Of a stretch of DNA of 64,000 bases, positions 16,465-25,838 are shown piece after piece. Positions within the stretch are counted from its first letter, which is position 1; every line of letters begins with the position of its first letter. This DNA comes from an uncultured Saprospiraceae bacterium. GTDB taxonomy: Bacteria; Bacteroidota; Bacteroidia; Chitinophagales; Saprospiraceae. Both the position numbers and the translations under genes were made by a program. The notes below the pieces were generated by a model. The model saw only the letters and a list, made by a program, of their open reading frames with translations. It did no database searches and was not told the origin of the DNA. The DNA lies in assembly GCA_937139495.1 (NCBI GenBank), contig CAKZQC010000025.1:62001-126000 (forward strand). The letters run 5' to 3'.

Positions 16465-18525
16465 TTAGTCTTTTTTCTGTAAAAATTGATCTTGATAATA
16501 TTCGTACAGCAAGTGTTGCGAACGTTTGGGGATTGATTTTTCGTCTGTTTTGTACTTGTTGGTTTGTTTAGCATCTATGATTCTAGCTTTTACATTATCA
16601 TGCCATTGTATGTCAAGAAAATCCTTAATTTCTTGGCGCAATACTTTGTCGTAAATCGGAAAAGCACACTCCACTCTATAAAATAGGTTGCGTGTCATGA
16701 AGTCTGCCGACGAAAGATAAATTTTTTCTTTGCCCCCATTGTGAAATTGATAAACACGAGCATGCTCCAAGAAGCGATCAACAATAGAAATGACTTCTAT
16801 ATTTTCGCTGTATCCCTCTTGGTTAGGAACCAAACTACAAATACCACGAACAATCATTTTGATTTTGACCCCTGCATTGCTAGCAGCATACAAACGTGCA
16901 ATCATGCGAGGGTCTTGAATACTGTTGAGCTTGAGCATAATGGACGCAGGTTTTCCCGCTGTGGCAGCCGCTATTTCTTTGTCTATTAGTTTGTAAATAT
17001 TGCGACGCATACGAAACTGCCCCACTAATAAATGTTGCAGTTGTTTGGGCGGACGCTTCTGAAATTCTAAAAAGTCAAAAACTTGCGCCACTTCAGCAGT
17101 CAAGCGCTTGTCGGCAGTCATTAGACCAAAGTCACTATAAATCCTAGAGGTATTTTCGTTAAAATTACCCGTGCCCAAATAAGCAAAATCTGTTTTTCCT
17201 CGCTTGATGAGCAGCAGCTTAGAATGCACCTTTAGTTCAGGCAAACTATATTTGACCTTAACCCCCCAGTTTTCGAGCTGATCAGCCCAGTACAGATTGG
17301 CTTCTTCATCAAAACGGGCTTTCACTTCCATAAATACCATCACCTCTTTGCCTGCTTGTCGAGCACTACGCAATGCCGCAATAATTTGCGAATTTTTGGC
17401 AACTCGATATTGAGCGATGCGAATTTGGCTCACCTTGGGGTCAAGGGCAGCTTGTTCGAGCAATCGAATAACATAATCGTATTTTTGATACGGAAAATGT
17501 AGCAATCTATCTTTCTTTTTGATGACTGTAAACAGATTAGTTTGGTCGTGTAGGTTTCGATGACTCAGCGGTGGCAATTTAATATCTTTGTGTTCAGACA
17601 TTCCAAAATCAGGAAAAGAAAACAAATCTAAGTTGTTGTGGTAGCGTCCTTGAGCCTGCAAATCCTCTGGTTTGATTTGTAAGGCTGCCATCAAGAATCC
17701 CAACATACCAGGTTCCATACGACGGTCGTACACAAATCGAGTACCTCGACCAATGCTACGTTTGGCAATCCCCTTACGTACTTTTTCGATTAAGTCGCCC
17801 GAAAATTCATCTTCTATATAAATATCGGCATCACGAGTAATTTTGATCGAATAAGTAGCCTTGATTTGGTATCCAGGAAAAATTTTGGGCAAACAAAAAC
17901 GTACAATATCATCCAAGAACATAATTTCCTTACGTGCCGTTTCTTTGGTTGGAATCTGTACGAAACGAGGCAGTTTATGGCTCGGAATACGCACAACTGC
18001 ATAGCGATTGTTTTCGCCCTTGGTCTTGAGTTGTACCGCCAAGTAGAGGTCATTGCTCTGCAAGAATGTACGGATTTTGTTTTTGACCAACAAAATAGGC
18101 TGAACGTGCTGAATGAGTTGTTCTTCAAAAAAATTGGCAATAAAATTCTCTTGATAAGAGTTGAGTTCTTTGGGACGCAGTAGAAATATATTACATTCTT
18201 TTTGCAAAGCAGGTATAATTTCGCCTTTGTAAATATTGCCAAATTCGACTTGTTGTTGCGTGACAATTTTACGAACTTTCTTTAGGACTAGCTCTGGCGA
18301 AAAGTCCATTTGTTGTTTGGTCTTTTTGCCAAGCTGAATCAAACTTTTGAGCGAGGCGACCCGCACCCGATAAAACTCGTCTAGGTTGGCAGAGTAAATC
18401 CCCAGAAATTTGATGCGTTCGAGTAGTGGTACACTGGGGTCTTTGGCTTCTTGTAGCACTCTGTAGTTAAAAGACAACCAGCTAATATCACGATGAACAA
18501 GTGGTATGTTTTTAGTATCTAACAT
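16465..18525 (-). CDS. ppk1: Polyphosphate kinase 1
   Basis: Ppk1 reversibly polymerises the gamma-phosphate of ATP into inorganic polyphosphate. The N-terminal domain starts with DISWLSFNYRVLQEA, as is typical. The central and C-terminal PLD-like domains hold VFMEVKARFDEEANLYWADQ and the catalytic histidine in LKVHSKLLLIKRG, with GTGNFNENTSRIYSD after it; the second active-site histidine is in RFLEHARVYQF. Length 686 is normal. It is followed after about 120 bases by hemE on the same strand. The upstream region is shared with the divergent lipoprotein gene at 18844. Confidence 0.94.
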   Translation of the reverse strand: MLDTKNIPLVHRDISWLSFNYRVLQEAKDPSVPLLERIKFLGIYSANLDEFYRVRVASLKSLIQLGKKTKQQMDFSPELVLKKVRKIVTQQQVEFGNIYKGEIIPALQKECNIFLLRPKELNSYQENFIANFFEEQLIQHVQPILLVKNKIRTFLQSNDLYLAVQLKTKGENNRYAVVRIPSHKLPRFVQIPTKETARKEIMFLDDIVRFCLPKIFPGYQIKATYSIKITRDADIYIEDEFSGDLIEKVRKGIAKRSIGRGTRFVYDRRMEPGMLGFLMAALQIKPEDLQAQGRYHNNLDLFSFPDFGMSEHKDIKLPPLSHRNLHDQTNLFTVIKKKDRLLHFPYQKYDYVIRLLEQAALDPKVSQIRIAQYRVAKNSQIIAALRSARQAGKEVMVFMEVKARFDEEANLYWADQLENWGVKVKYSLPELKVHSKLLLIKRGKTDFAYLGTGNFNENTSRIYSDFGLMTADKRLTAEVAQVFDFLEFQKRPPKQLQHLLVGQFRMRRNIYKLIDKEIAAATAGKPASIMLKLNSIQDPRMIARLYAASNAGVKIKMIVRGICSLVPNQEGYSENIEVISIVDRFLEHARVYQFHNGGKEKIYLSSADFMTRNLFYRVECAFPIYDKVLRQEIKDFLDIQWHDNVKARIIDAKQTNKYKTDEKSIPKRSQHLLYEYYQDQFLQKKD

Positions 18526-18843
18526 AATAAAATAACGGTTACGCTGTTGATATAAGTAAGGAAAATATAACCTCTAATAGACAAAAAGTATTTTAATCGG
18601 GAATGAAATTGGACTACTAATTGTTGTCAAAATATAAAAACTACTTGGCATTTGTAGGATAGACTTCCATATATTAATTTTATAATCCTTTTTTATGGGG
18701 ATACAATTCCTATACGGCATCTTGGTAACAAAAAATGTCTTAACAACATCAATAGATTCAAAAGTTGTTCAATATTATAAATTTCCCTAATTTTTAGATA
18801 ACTTTCCTACCATTCAATTATTAAAAAAAACCTAATCATCATT
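18526..18843. other. Divergent intergenic region, no gene
   Basis: 318 bases between ppk1 (minus) and the TPR lipoprotein (plus). It is AT-rich and must contain both promoters, but I find no perfect TAnnTTTG element and no hairpin. No open frame of note. Confidence 0.4.
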
Positions 18844-19410
18844 ATGAAAAATAACTGGATAAAATATGTAGCCGTAGCAACAGTCTTGTTCGTATTGCCG
18901 TTTAGCTGCACAAACGATGTATCACCTGAATCACTTTTTGATACTAACTTTGAAGCTCCCAAAGCAGTCAATTTATATACCGCACGTTCTGTCCCTGAGG
19001 GAACAGAGGAAAAAAAACCAGACAAAGAGAATACCGTAGAAGTGTCCAATTCTGCTAAAGGAATCAAGGCATACAATGCCAAACAATACAGCGAAGCTAT
19101 TGAGTACTTTAGTGCTTATGTAGATATGGTTGGCACCAAAAACGACGATATACAGTTTTATTTGGGGGTGTCTTATTTGGCAAACAACCAATTGAAAAAA
19201 GCCGAAGAAGTATTCACGAAACTCTCAAAAGATGGTGTTCGGTCTAGAAAATCGGAGTCAGATTGGTATTTGGTATTAACTTTGCTTAAGTCAAACCAAT
19301 TGGATGCTACACAAAAAAATATTGCTAAAATATTAAAGAAAAAGAAGCATCCTTATTATCAAAAGGCATTATCCTTGCAGCAAAAAATTGATAAGCATCT
19401 TCAGAAATAA
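18844..19410 (+). CDS. TPR-containing lipoprotein, 188 aa
   Basis: The signal sequence ends in FVLPFSC, with the lipid-bearing Cys at residue 22. A Thr/Glu/Lys-rich linker follows. Residues from about 75 look like two to three tetratricopeptide repeats (IKAYNAKQYSEAIEYFSAYV, then FYLGVSYLANNQLKKAEEVF). TPRs usually mediate protein-protein contact, here on the periplasmic face of a membrane. It may work with the secreted protein encoded 190 bases downstream, but nothing in the sequence proves that. Confidence 0.78.
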   Translation: MKNNWIKYVAVATVLFVLPFSCTNDVSPESLFDTNFEAPKAVNLYTARSVPEGTEEKKPDKENTVEVSNSAKGIKAYNAKQYSEAIEYFSAYVDMVGTKNDDIQFYLGVSYLANNQLKKAEEVFTKLSKDGVRSRKSESDWYLVLTLLKSNQLDATQKNIAKILKKKKHPYYQKALSLQQKIDKHLQK

Positions 19411-19601
19411 TAGAACATTTGCGGATTGGATTACGTTTTAGATACAAACTCCATTATCCTGCTCATAACATAGGTTGGCATTCTTTGGTTTATAACTCAA
19501 AAAAGGCTATCTTGTATTATAATTGTTATTATTAGTCATCTTCTTGATGCCCTACAATTTAATTTGTTTGCAAAATAAACTTCATTAAAAACGACACTTT
19601 T

Positions 19602-20486
19602 ATGAATTCTAAAAATATACTTTCTATCATCAAAAGCAGTATGCTAATACTATTAGTTATGCTTACTGTGGTGGACACAGCAGATGCTCAAAAACGTAAA
19701 AATAGAAAAGGAAAACGCGGTGGTGGTGGAGAACCTACCATTCTCAAAGATTTGCCAACTTTCTTTGTCAACGACAATGTCTTGCCAAAGTATCTCAAAT
19801 TGGTTTACAAAAGAGACGCAACTCGTTTAGCATTACGATTGCTCAACAAGGAGCAACGAGTATCCAAGCAAACGGTAAAAGTACCTGAAGAATTGGTAGA
19901 AGCGATTTATAGTGCGTTGGTAGCTGTTCGTGTGAGCGATTTTGGTGCGATTGATACGATTGCCAAAAAATACAACGTTCGTTCGTTCCCTGTACCAAAT
20001 GTAGAAAATGTTATTTTGGTATTTGAGCATGATGCTCCTTGGGTAGAACCTCTAAAACAACGTCAAGATACAACTGCTAGTGTTACCATCAATAGTATTA
20101 TACGTAAGTACAATCTAGTGATGACCAAAATGATTTATCTAGATGAAGAAAGAGCTGGCTTGGTACTCAAATCAAGAGAGCCATTGAATATGCCTGCCTT
20201 GATGATGAAATTCTTTACAGAAGAAGGTGTTGGTTCTATCGAAGAGATTTTACCATATGGTGATGGCAACGATATTGTAATCGAGCGTACGAATACAGGT
20301 TGGGATTTGAAATACAGCGTACGTTTTGGTAACTGTGTTCATCAGTGCCAGAAGTACCACGATTGGAGTTTCAGTGTATCGGAAGAAGGCGAAGTGACTT
20401 ACAATGGTAGTGGCGGACAAACGATTCCGCCATGGATCAAGCAAGATTCTCGTCAAGCGAAATTTCCAGATGTAATCAAGAAATAA
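19602..20486 (+). CDS. Uncharacterised exported protein, 294 aa
   Basis: A signal peptide (residues 1-29, ending VVDTADA before QKR) is followed by a basic Gly-rich stretch (KRKNRKGKRGGGGEP). The rest is unrecognised. It contains RFGNCVHQCQKYHDWSFSV, with a CxxxC pair probably in a disulfide, and PYGDGNDIVIER and VTYNGSGGQTIPPWI, which suggest a beta-rich C-terminal part. There is no type IX sorting domain. It is followed by a GNRA-type hairpin and a terminator, so it is the last gene of its transcript. Confidence 0.75.
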   Translation: MNSKNILSIIKSSMLILLVMLTVVDTADAQKRKNRKGKRGGGGEPTILKDLPTFFVNDNVLPKYLKLVYKRDATRLALRLLNKEQRVSKQTVKVPEELVEAIYSALVAVRVSDFGAIDTIAKKYNVRSFPVPNVENVILVFEHDAPWVEPLKQRQDTTASVTINSIIRKYNLVMTKMIYLDEERAGLVLKSREPLNMPALMMKFFTEEGVGSIEEILPYGDGNDIVIERTNTGWDLKYSVRFGNCVHQCQKYHDWSFSVSEEGEVTYNGSGGQTIPPWIKQDSRQAKFPDVIKK

Positions 20487-20491
20487 AAGAG

Positions 20492-20558
20492 TGTCGAAAG
20501 ACACATAACTATAAATATAGGGTTGTTCTACTAGTGATAGCAGAACAACCTTTTTTTA
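20492..20558 (+). terminator. Small GNRA hairpin plus terminator
   Basis: First GTGTC / GACAC around GAAA, directly after the stop codon. Then GGTTGTTCT / AGAACAACC (20522-20550) followed by seven T, a standard rho-independent terminator. Confidence 0.8.
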
Positions 20559-20720
20559 TTTTTCTGAAAAAAAGATGACCAGCACACACCACTTTTGGTA
20601 GTTGGGGCATCTATATAAATAGAGTCTAGTAAAGACTAGCTCAATGAAATATAAAGTAAGTCGAATGAGAGCAGATACCAAATGATTTTTAGGAATTGAG
20701 CCTAGAAGCAATATTTTTGG

Positions 20721-20891
20721 TATTAGACATTATTAAGAATTACCTTGTATGGTGGAGAAAATACCTTTTTTCGACTAGCTTCTCCAAATGCTCGCCAAGT
20801 AGCTATGGCTACTTGCCTGTGCTTTGAATCGCTATTCAAAAAAATCTATCTCTCCACCTTTATACAATCCAATTCGTAATAATGTCTATTG
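20721..20891. mobile_element. MITE-like long inverted repeat, about 171 bp
   Basis: The whole stretch folds on itself around 20805. The left arm runs TTAGACATTATTAAGAATT, then TTGTAT, then GGTGGAGA; the right arm reads, on the opposite strand, ATAGACATTATTACGAATTG, then TTGTAT, then GGTGGAGA. The centre is the palindrome-like AAGTAGCTATGGCTACTT. There is no coding capacity. A one-mismatch copy of the outer 20 bases occurs at 11877. This fits a non-autonomous element mobilised by a transposase elsewhere. Confidence 0.65.
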
Positions 20892-20892
20892 T

Positions 20893-20926
20893 TTTGCGGT
20901 TAGATTCAAAAAAAAAATTAACTTTG
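20893..20926 (+). promoter_or_regulatory. Promoter of gcvH
   Basis: TTTG (20893-20896), 22 bases, then TAACTTTG (20919-20926), matching the Bacteroidota consensus TTTG-N~20-TAnnTTTG. It begins two bases after the end of the MITE-like element. The leader to the ATG would be about 60 bases. Confidence 0.65.
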
Positions 20927-20994
20927 GAATCTTGTACCCAGAATCGAAGTGGCGTACGATTTATTTTATTCATTAAAATCTTGTTCTAAAAATT

Positions 20995-21378
20995 ATGAAC
21001 ATTCCTGATAATTTGAAATACACAAGCGACCACGAGTGGGTACGTATAGAAGATGGCAACATTGCTTATGTAGGTATTACTGATTTCGCTCAAGGCGAAT
21101 TGGGTGATATTGTATATATTGATATTGATTCGGAAGGGGAAACCCTTGATCAAGAAGCAGTTTTTGGAAGTGTAGAAGCAGTTAAGACCGTTTCAGACTT
21201 GTATATGCCCTTGTCTGGCACTATACTAGAGTTCAATTCACTGCTCGAAGATGCCGCCGATTTGGTCAATACAGACCCTTACGGGAAAGGCTGGATGGTC
21301 AAAATAGAGCTTTCGGATACTAGCCAGATAGCTGACTTGATGGATGCTGCTGCTTACGAAGAGAGTGTTGGAGCGTAA
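20995..21378 (+). CDS. gcvH: Glycine cleavage system H protein
   Basis: GcvH carries the aminomethyl group of glycine on a lipoyl-lysine between the P, T and L proteins. The lipoylation site is the Lys in [19 protein letters not shown], and the family opening [20 protein letters not shown] and the segment [16 protein letters not shown] are present. Length 127 is normal. gcvT and gcvP are not in the window. The start of the VanZ-like gene overlaps or abuts its end, so the two are co-transcribed. Confidence 0.95.
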   Translation: MNIPDNLKYTSDHEWVRIEDGNIAYVGITDFAQGELGDIVYIDIDSEGETLDQEAVFGSVEAVKTVSDLYMPLSGTILEFNSLLEDAADLVNTDPYGKGWMVKIELSDTSQIADLMDAAAYEESVGA

Positions 21379-21754
21379 TAGAATCTACTATTTTTTGCCT
21401 GCATTGATTTGGACGATGATTATTTTTTATTTGTCAACAGGCAATGTGTCTGTACCAACTAAAATGCAATGGCTTTCGGTCGATAAAATAGGTCATTTGA
21501 CCTTTTATGCCTTGGAAGTGTTGTTGTTGATAGGAGGTTTTGCGAAAGCAAGACAATGGCAGACGACCAACTGGACAATAATCATGTTTTGTGCTATTGT
21601 AGCGATGAGCTATGGCACGGCATTAGAATTTGTACAAGGAAGATTGCCACACCGTTCTTTTGATTATGCAGATATGGTCGCCAATTTTGTAGGCGTCTGT
21701 TTAGGGCTACTGTTTTATTATGTGATGGCAGCTCGATTTTTTTTTAAGAAGTAA
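21368..21754 (+). CDS. VanZ-like membrane protein
   Basis: About 128 residues with four predicted transmembrane segments: [20 protein letters not shown], then [20 protein letters not shown], a middle helix around [18 protein letters not shown] and [16 protein letters not shown]. The order DKIGHxxxYxxL ... E.xQxxxPxRsxDxxDxxAN is the VanZ/RDD-type family pattern; here it reads [20 protein letters not shown]. The function of this family is not settled. Possible starts are the ATG at 21344 (35-base overlap with gcvH), a GTG at 21365 and a TTG at 21368. I prefer the last because the family starts with a few polar residues before the first helix. Confidence 0.8.
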   Translation: MERNRIYYFLPALIWTMIIFYLSTGNVSVPTKMQWLSVDKIGHLTFYALEVLLLIGGFAKARQWQTTNWTIIMFCAIVAMSYGTALEFVQGRLPHRSFDYADMVANFVGVCLGLLFYYVMAARFFFKK

Positions 21755-21785
21755 CTATTTTTCTAATTATATTAAACCAATTTTT

Positions 21786-22772
21786 ATGGCAATCAATGGA
21801 CTGCAACTGGGCGGATTGATGCTGTATGCTGGACCTGAAATAACAGGCGGTCAGTTAGGATTGAGTTTGTTGGGCATCGGTGTTGTCATCTTTGCTATTA
21901 TCAAGGGGTATCAAGCCTACTTGAGCAAGAAAACTCAAGAACTAATCAACACATACAGTGATAATCCTGAAAGTAATTCTGCCCTTGTCAGAAAGTACAA
22001 GGAGGTGGATACAAAGTCGTCGGGGTCTTCAGTATTATTGGGTGGACTAGTAGCAGGTATGTTAGGGGTCTATTTGATAGTCAACTTGACTAATGTCACT
22101 TACGAGAGAGAGATTGTCTATGAAGACATTCCGCTCGGTGACGAGATGATGGTAGAACCACCAAATACACCACCAGAACCACCACCGCCACCACCACCAC
22201 CACCACCACCACCACCACCACCGCCGCCACAGACAATAGAGGCGGTTGATGAAGAAGTGGAAGAGGTAGAGCAGGAGGATCAAGAGATAGAAGAGGAAAC
22301 TGAAATCAGTGATACCGACCAAGGTTACGATGGTCCTTATGGAGATGGTCCTGCACCACCGCCACCGCCACCGCCGCCGCCACCAAAAGTGGAAAAAGCA
22401 CCTGAAATTGTTGATTATGCAGAGCAAATGCCTAGGTTCCCTGGGTGTGAAGACGAAGCAGGAAACAACGATGCAAAAAAAATGTGTGCTGACAAGGCGA
22501 TGATGAGTTTTGTGTACAGCAATATTAGTTATCCTGCTATGGCAAGAGAGAACGGTATTGAAGGTATGGCTGTTATCGAGTTTGTCGTAGATGCTAAAGG
22601 GAAGATCACGGGTACCAAAATACTAAAGGATCCAGGAGGAAACTGTGGTAAAGAGGCATTGCGTGTTGTCAAGTTGATGGATAACCCTAAATATACTTGG
22701 ACACCTGGTAAGCAAGGTGGTAAATCAGTTCCAGTAAGAATGCGGATGCCTATTCGCTTCAAATTGGACTAG
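21786..22772 (+). CDS. TonB-family energy transducer with two N-terminal membrane helices
   Basis: Residues 1-110 contain two hydrophobic helices (about 26-42 and 78-97), separated by a polar loop; classical TonB has one. Then come proline-rich runs at about residues 124-148 and 193-203, separated by an acidic Glu/Gln/Asp stretch. The C-terminus is a TonB domain (SNISYPAMARENGIEGMAVI, VDAKGKITGTKILKDPGG and PVRMRMPIRFKL). It should span the periplasm and touch TonB boxes of outer-membrane receptors using ExbBD energy. No exbBD genes are adjacent. The CCACCA runs coding the prolines may change length by slippage. Confidence 0.85.
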   Translation: MAINGLQLGGLMLYAGPEITGGQLGLSLLGIGVVIFAIIKGYQAYLSKKTQELINTYSDNPESNSALVRKYKEVDTKSSGSSVLLGGLVAGMLGVYLIVNLTNVTYEREIVYEDIPLGDEMMVEPPNTPPEPPPPPPPPPPPPPPPPPQTIEAVDEEVEEVEQEDQEIEEETEISDTDQGYDGPYGDGPAPPPPPPPPPPKVEKAPEIVDYAEQMPRFPGCEDEAGNNDAKKMCADKAMMSFVYSNISYPAMARENGIEGMAVIEFVVDAKGKITGTKILKDPGGNCGKEALRVVKLMDNPKYTWTPGKQGGKSVPVRMRMPIRFKLD

Positions 22773-22797
22773 TACGATACTTGTACCAAATAATAAC

Positions 22798-22838
22798 AAA
22801 AAAAGCAATCTTACATATGTAAGATTGCTTTTTTTGTT
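22798..22838. terminator. Bidirectional terminator
   Basis: AAGCAATCTTACAT / ATGTAAGATTGCTT is a perfect 28-base palindrome (22803-22830) with an A-tract before it and seven T after it. It separates the convergent TonB-like gene and the 22860 gene. Confidence 0.9.
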
Positions 22839-22859
22839 TCCTCTTTTTGGGTAGAATGT

Positions 22860-23444
22860 TTAGAGTTTGAAGCTCTTGGGAGCTCGTTTCTGAATATATT
22901 CCTGAATAGCCAACCAGCTATCATCTGCTATATTACCCTTGGGCAATACCCAATATAGTTTCTTTTGAGAAGCTACACTACTCGTGATATGAATGACATC
23001 GTTGCCAAGTGCTGCACGTCCTATTTCTTGCCAGCCCATAGATTCTGGACCATCAGCATACTTGATAGTCATACCCATTCCAGTCAGGATAATTTCGGCT
23101 TGTCCCTTTTGTAGCGTAGTCTCGATTAGTTTTCGAACTTCTTCGATGTGCTTACGATGTCTGACGAGTAACGAAATACCATAAAAAATTAAACCTCCTA
23201 TTAGGATAGCCGCCAAAAATAAAGTGGCTTGTCTGGATAGGAACGTCGCATTTTCGGCGGTCAACTTTTCTGCTCGAATAAATATATAAGTCGCTACGGG
23301 CAGAATAAAAAGGAGTAATCCACCGATGACCTTCAAGGCACGAACGGTCTTGAGGGGACTTTGGTTGAGGTAAGGATATAGTTGATAAAGATGTTTTTCT
23401 TCAAAGTTTGTTTTGAAAAGTAACGGTGGTTGTGGTTGTTGCAT
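22860..23444 (-). CDS. Uncharacterised two-helix membrane protein, 194 aa
   Basis: After a polar start, two transmembrane segments lie around residues 37-58 (VIGGLLLFILPVATYIFIRA) and 72-92 (LFLAAILIGGLIFYGISLLV). The C-terminal 100 residues are soluble and read like a PH/YcxB-type domain, with IILTGMGMTIKYADGPESMG before WQEIGRAALGNDVIHI and YWVLPKG; that assignment is only a resemblance. It lies 61 bases upstream of the convergent end of the carboxylase transcript on the same strand, so it may be the last gene of that transcript. Confidence 0.72.
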   Translation of the reverse strand: MQQPQPPLLFKTNFEEKHLYQLYPYLNQSPLKTVRALKVIGGLLLFILPVATYIFIRAEKLTAENATFLSRQATLFLAAILIGGLIFYGISLLVRHRKHIEEVRKLIETTLQKGQAEIILTGMGMTIKYADGPESMGWQEIGRAALGNDVIHITSSVASQKKLYWVLPKGNIADDSWLAIQEYIQKRAPKSFKL

Positions 23445-23505
23445 GACGGTCTATTGGTAAAATACGACTATTTAAAATAGAATAAAAAAGGTCTTAAAGA
23501 AATCC

Positions 23506-25047
23506 CTACAAAGGCAAGTTACCATGTTTCTTTTTAGGCAGCGTAGCAACTTTGTTTTGTAGCATCTCGAATGCTCGAATGAGTTTGACACGCGTTTCGT
23601 TGGGTTCAATGACTGCATCTACAAATCCACGAGCAGCAGCACGATAAGGATTGGCAAATTTGTCGGCATATTCTGCTTCTTTTTCTTGCAATTTGGCAGC
23701 AGGATCAGCAGCGGCTTTTATTTCATTTCTGAAAATAATCTCACTCGCTCCTTTGGCACCCATTACCGCAATTTCGGCATTGGGCCAAGCCAAATTCATA
23801 TCCGCCCCAATGTGCTTAGAGTTCATGACATCGTACGCTCCACCATACGCCTTGCGCGTAATGACGGTGATACGTGGCACGGTAGCTTCACTGAAAGCAT
23901 AGAGCAATTTCGCTCCATTTGGAATGATACCATTCCATTCTTGATCCGTACCAGGCAAGAATCCTGGGACATCAACCAATACCAATAACGGGATATTGAA
24001 ACTATCGCAGAAACGAACAAAGCGTGCTGCTTTGCGCGAACAATCAACATCTAGACAGCCTGCTAGTACCATCGGATTATTGGCGACCACACCAACACTT
24101 CTGCCTGCAATGCGAGCAAAACCAACTAATATATTTTCTGCAAAATCTTTGTTGACTTCATAAAAAGAATCCGTGTCTGTGATTTGCTCAATTACTTGAC
24201 GCATATCGTAGGGCTGATTGGACGACTCAGGCAAAATACTATCTAATTTGGGACGTAGTTCGTCTTGTGGTGTGTAGTCCAGTCTAGGCGTTTTTTCTTC
24301 GCAGTTTTGAGGGACGTAGGAGAGGAGTTTTTTGATTTGATTGATACAATCAATATCGTTGCCTGCTGTGAAGTGGGTCACGCCCGACTTGCTAGCGTGC
24401 GTCATAGCACCGCCGAGCTCCTCCGAAGTAACATCTTCGTTTGTTACAGTCTTGACTACATTGGGTCCAGTGATAAACATATAGGAGGTCTGCTCGACCA
24501 TATAAATAAAATCGGTAATAGCAGGCGAATAAACCGCTCCACCAGCACAAGGACCGAGTATAGCCGAAATCTGTGGAATAACACCAGAGGCTCTTGTATT
24601 TCTATAAAAAATATCTGCATAACCGCCCAACGATTGTACCCCTTCTTGTATTCTGGCTCCGCCAGAATCATTGAGTCCAATCATAGGGGCACCATTTTGC
24701 AATGCTAAGTCCATGACTTTGCATATTTTTTCGGCATGTGTCTCGGAGAGTGAACCACCAAAAACAGTAAAGTCCTGTGCAAAAACATATACCAAACGAC
24801 CATGTACTGTTCCGTAACCTGTGACGACACCATCGCCATAGAATTTCTGGTCTTGCATGCCGAAATCGACGCAGCGGTGGGTGACCAACATACCAATTTC
24901 TTCAAAAGTACCTTCATCTAGGAAGTAAAGGACGCGCTCTCTAGCGGTCAATTTGCCTTTTTGGTGTTGTTTTTCTATTCTTTTGGCACCGCCGCCCAAT
25001 TTGGCAGCTTCTTTTTTGTGGTGTAGGTTCTCGAATTTATCTTGCAT
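23506..25047 (-). CDS. Acyl-CoA carboxylase, carboxyltransferase (beta) subunit
   Basis: The 513-residue protein is a biotin-dependent carboxyltransferase of the propionyl-/methylmalonyl-/acetyl-CoA type, moving a carboxyl group from biotin to an acyl-CoA. The crotonase-like halves are seen in [20 protein letters not shown] with [16 protein letters not shown] for the first, and [20 protein letters not shown] with [13 protein letters not shown] for the second. The two oxyanion-hole Gly-rich segments are present. The biotin carboxylase and biotin carrier subunits are not in the window, so the substrate cannot be assigned. Length and start ([20 protein letters not shown]) fit the family. Confidence 0.92.
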   Translation of the reverse strand: MQDKFENLHHKKEAAKLGGGAKRIEKQHQKGKLTARERVLYFLDEGTFEEIGMLVTHRCVDFGMQDQKFYGDGVVTGYGTVHGRLVYVFAQDFTVFGGSLSETHAEKICKVMDLALQNGAPMIGLNDSGGARIQEGVQSLGGYADIFYRNTRASGVIPQISAILGPCAGGAVYSPAITDFIYMVEQTSYMFITGPNVVKTVTNEDVTSEELGGAMTHASKSGVTHFTAGNDIDCINQIKKLLSYVPQNCEEKTPRLDYTPQDELRPKLDSILPESSNQPYDMRQVIEQITDTDSFYEVNKDFAENILVGFARIAGRSVGVVANNPMVLAGCLDVDCSRKAARFVRFCDSFNIPLLVLVDVPGFLPGTDQEWNGIIPNGAKLLYAFSEATVPRITVITRKAYGGAYDVMNSKHIGADMNLAWPNAEIAVMGAKGASEIIFRNEIKAAADPAAKLQEKEAEYADKFANPYRAAARGFVDAVIEPNETRVKLIRAFEMLQNKVATLPKKKHGNLPL

Positions 25048-25227
25048 GGTCTTATTTTTATGGTTTTAGCACCTCGTTGGTACGTTATTTTCAGCTAACT
25101 TCAATATCTTACCTAACAGCAAAACATTGTTTATAGGCGAGGCATTGCGATAGCAAACGACTTCCTAAAAAAGCAGCTACCACAATAATAAAAAAAATGC
25201 TTCATAAAAGTTCAAAATATACTGAGT

Positions 25228-25767
25228 ATGTGGAATCCTGACCAATATTTGATGACCTTATTATTTGCTGCGGAGGCACATAAAGACCAAAAAATACCCG
25301 ACTCCAACTACAATTATGTCACGCACGTGACCAATGTAGCGATGGAAGTGGCTAATGCTTTGGTGCAACAACCCTTGTCTATAGTGGATACTACCTTTGC
25401 TATTCAGTGTGCCTTGCTGCATGATACCATCGAAGATACGCCAGTAACCTACAAGGATGTATTGCAGCATTTTGGCAATACTATCGCTGATGGCGTATTG
25501 GCACTAACCAAAAATGACGAATTGCCAAAGTCACAACGAATGGAAGATTCTCTGCAACGGATTGTAAGACAAGGGGCAGCTGTACGGATTGTCAAAATGG
25601 CTGACCGAATCAATAATTTGCAGCATCCACCTAGTTATTGGACAATAGAAAAAAAGAAAAAATACCATCAAGAAGCACAGTTGATATTGGATACTTTGGG
25701 CGGTGTACATGCGTATATAGAAAAACGTTTGGCAGATAAAATTAAGGCTTATCCTCAATTTTTTTGA
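25228..25767 (+). CDS. Single-domain HD hydrolase, MESH1/SpoT-hydrolase-like
   Basis: The 179-residue protein consists of only the HD hydrolase domain of the RelA/SpoT family. Metal-site motifs: AAEAHKDQK, VTHVTNVAMEVA, CALLHDTIEDTP with the HD pair, and VKMADRINNLQHPP. In this family such stand-alone proteins (small alarmone hydrolases, like animal MESH1) cleave (p)ppGpp to GDP/GTP, and some act on NADPH. There is no synthetase domain, TGS or ACT domain. It precedes tsaB by 70 bases but has its own spacing. A related HD phosphohydrolase activity cannot be excluded. Confidence 0.8.
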   Translation: MWNPDQYLMTLLFAAEAHKDQKIPDSNYNYVTHVTNVAMEVANALVQQPLSIVDTTFAIQCALLHDTIEDTPVTYKDVLQHFGNTIADGVLALTKNDELPKSQRMEDSLQRIVRQGAAVRIVKMADRINNLQHPPSYWTIEKKKKYHQEAQLILDTLGGVHAYIEKRLADKIKAYPQFF

Positions 25768-25798
25768 TTGGCAATACCATAAGCCAATACTAGAATGG

Positions 25799-25806
25799 TA
25801 TCTTTG
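25799..25806 (+). promoter_or_regulatory. Bacteroidota -7 element before tsaB
   Basis: TATCTTTG fits TAnnTTTG exactly, 33 bases before the tsaB ATG. The best TTG upstream is at a longer distance than usual (28 bases), so this is only moderately supported. Confidence 0.4.
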
Positions 25807-25838
25807 TCAGCTATACTGAATCAACATTACAAATCGGA

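Noticed and set aside
22160..22383. Possible CRISPR-like or microsatellite array
   Set aside because: The CCACCA repeats encode the proline-rich linker of TonB in frame; there are no spacers.
22062..22427. Minus-strand frame rich in Trp and Arg
   Set aside because: It arises from reading the proline codon repeats of the TonB-like gene on the other strand.
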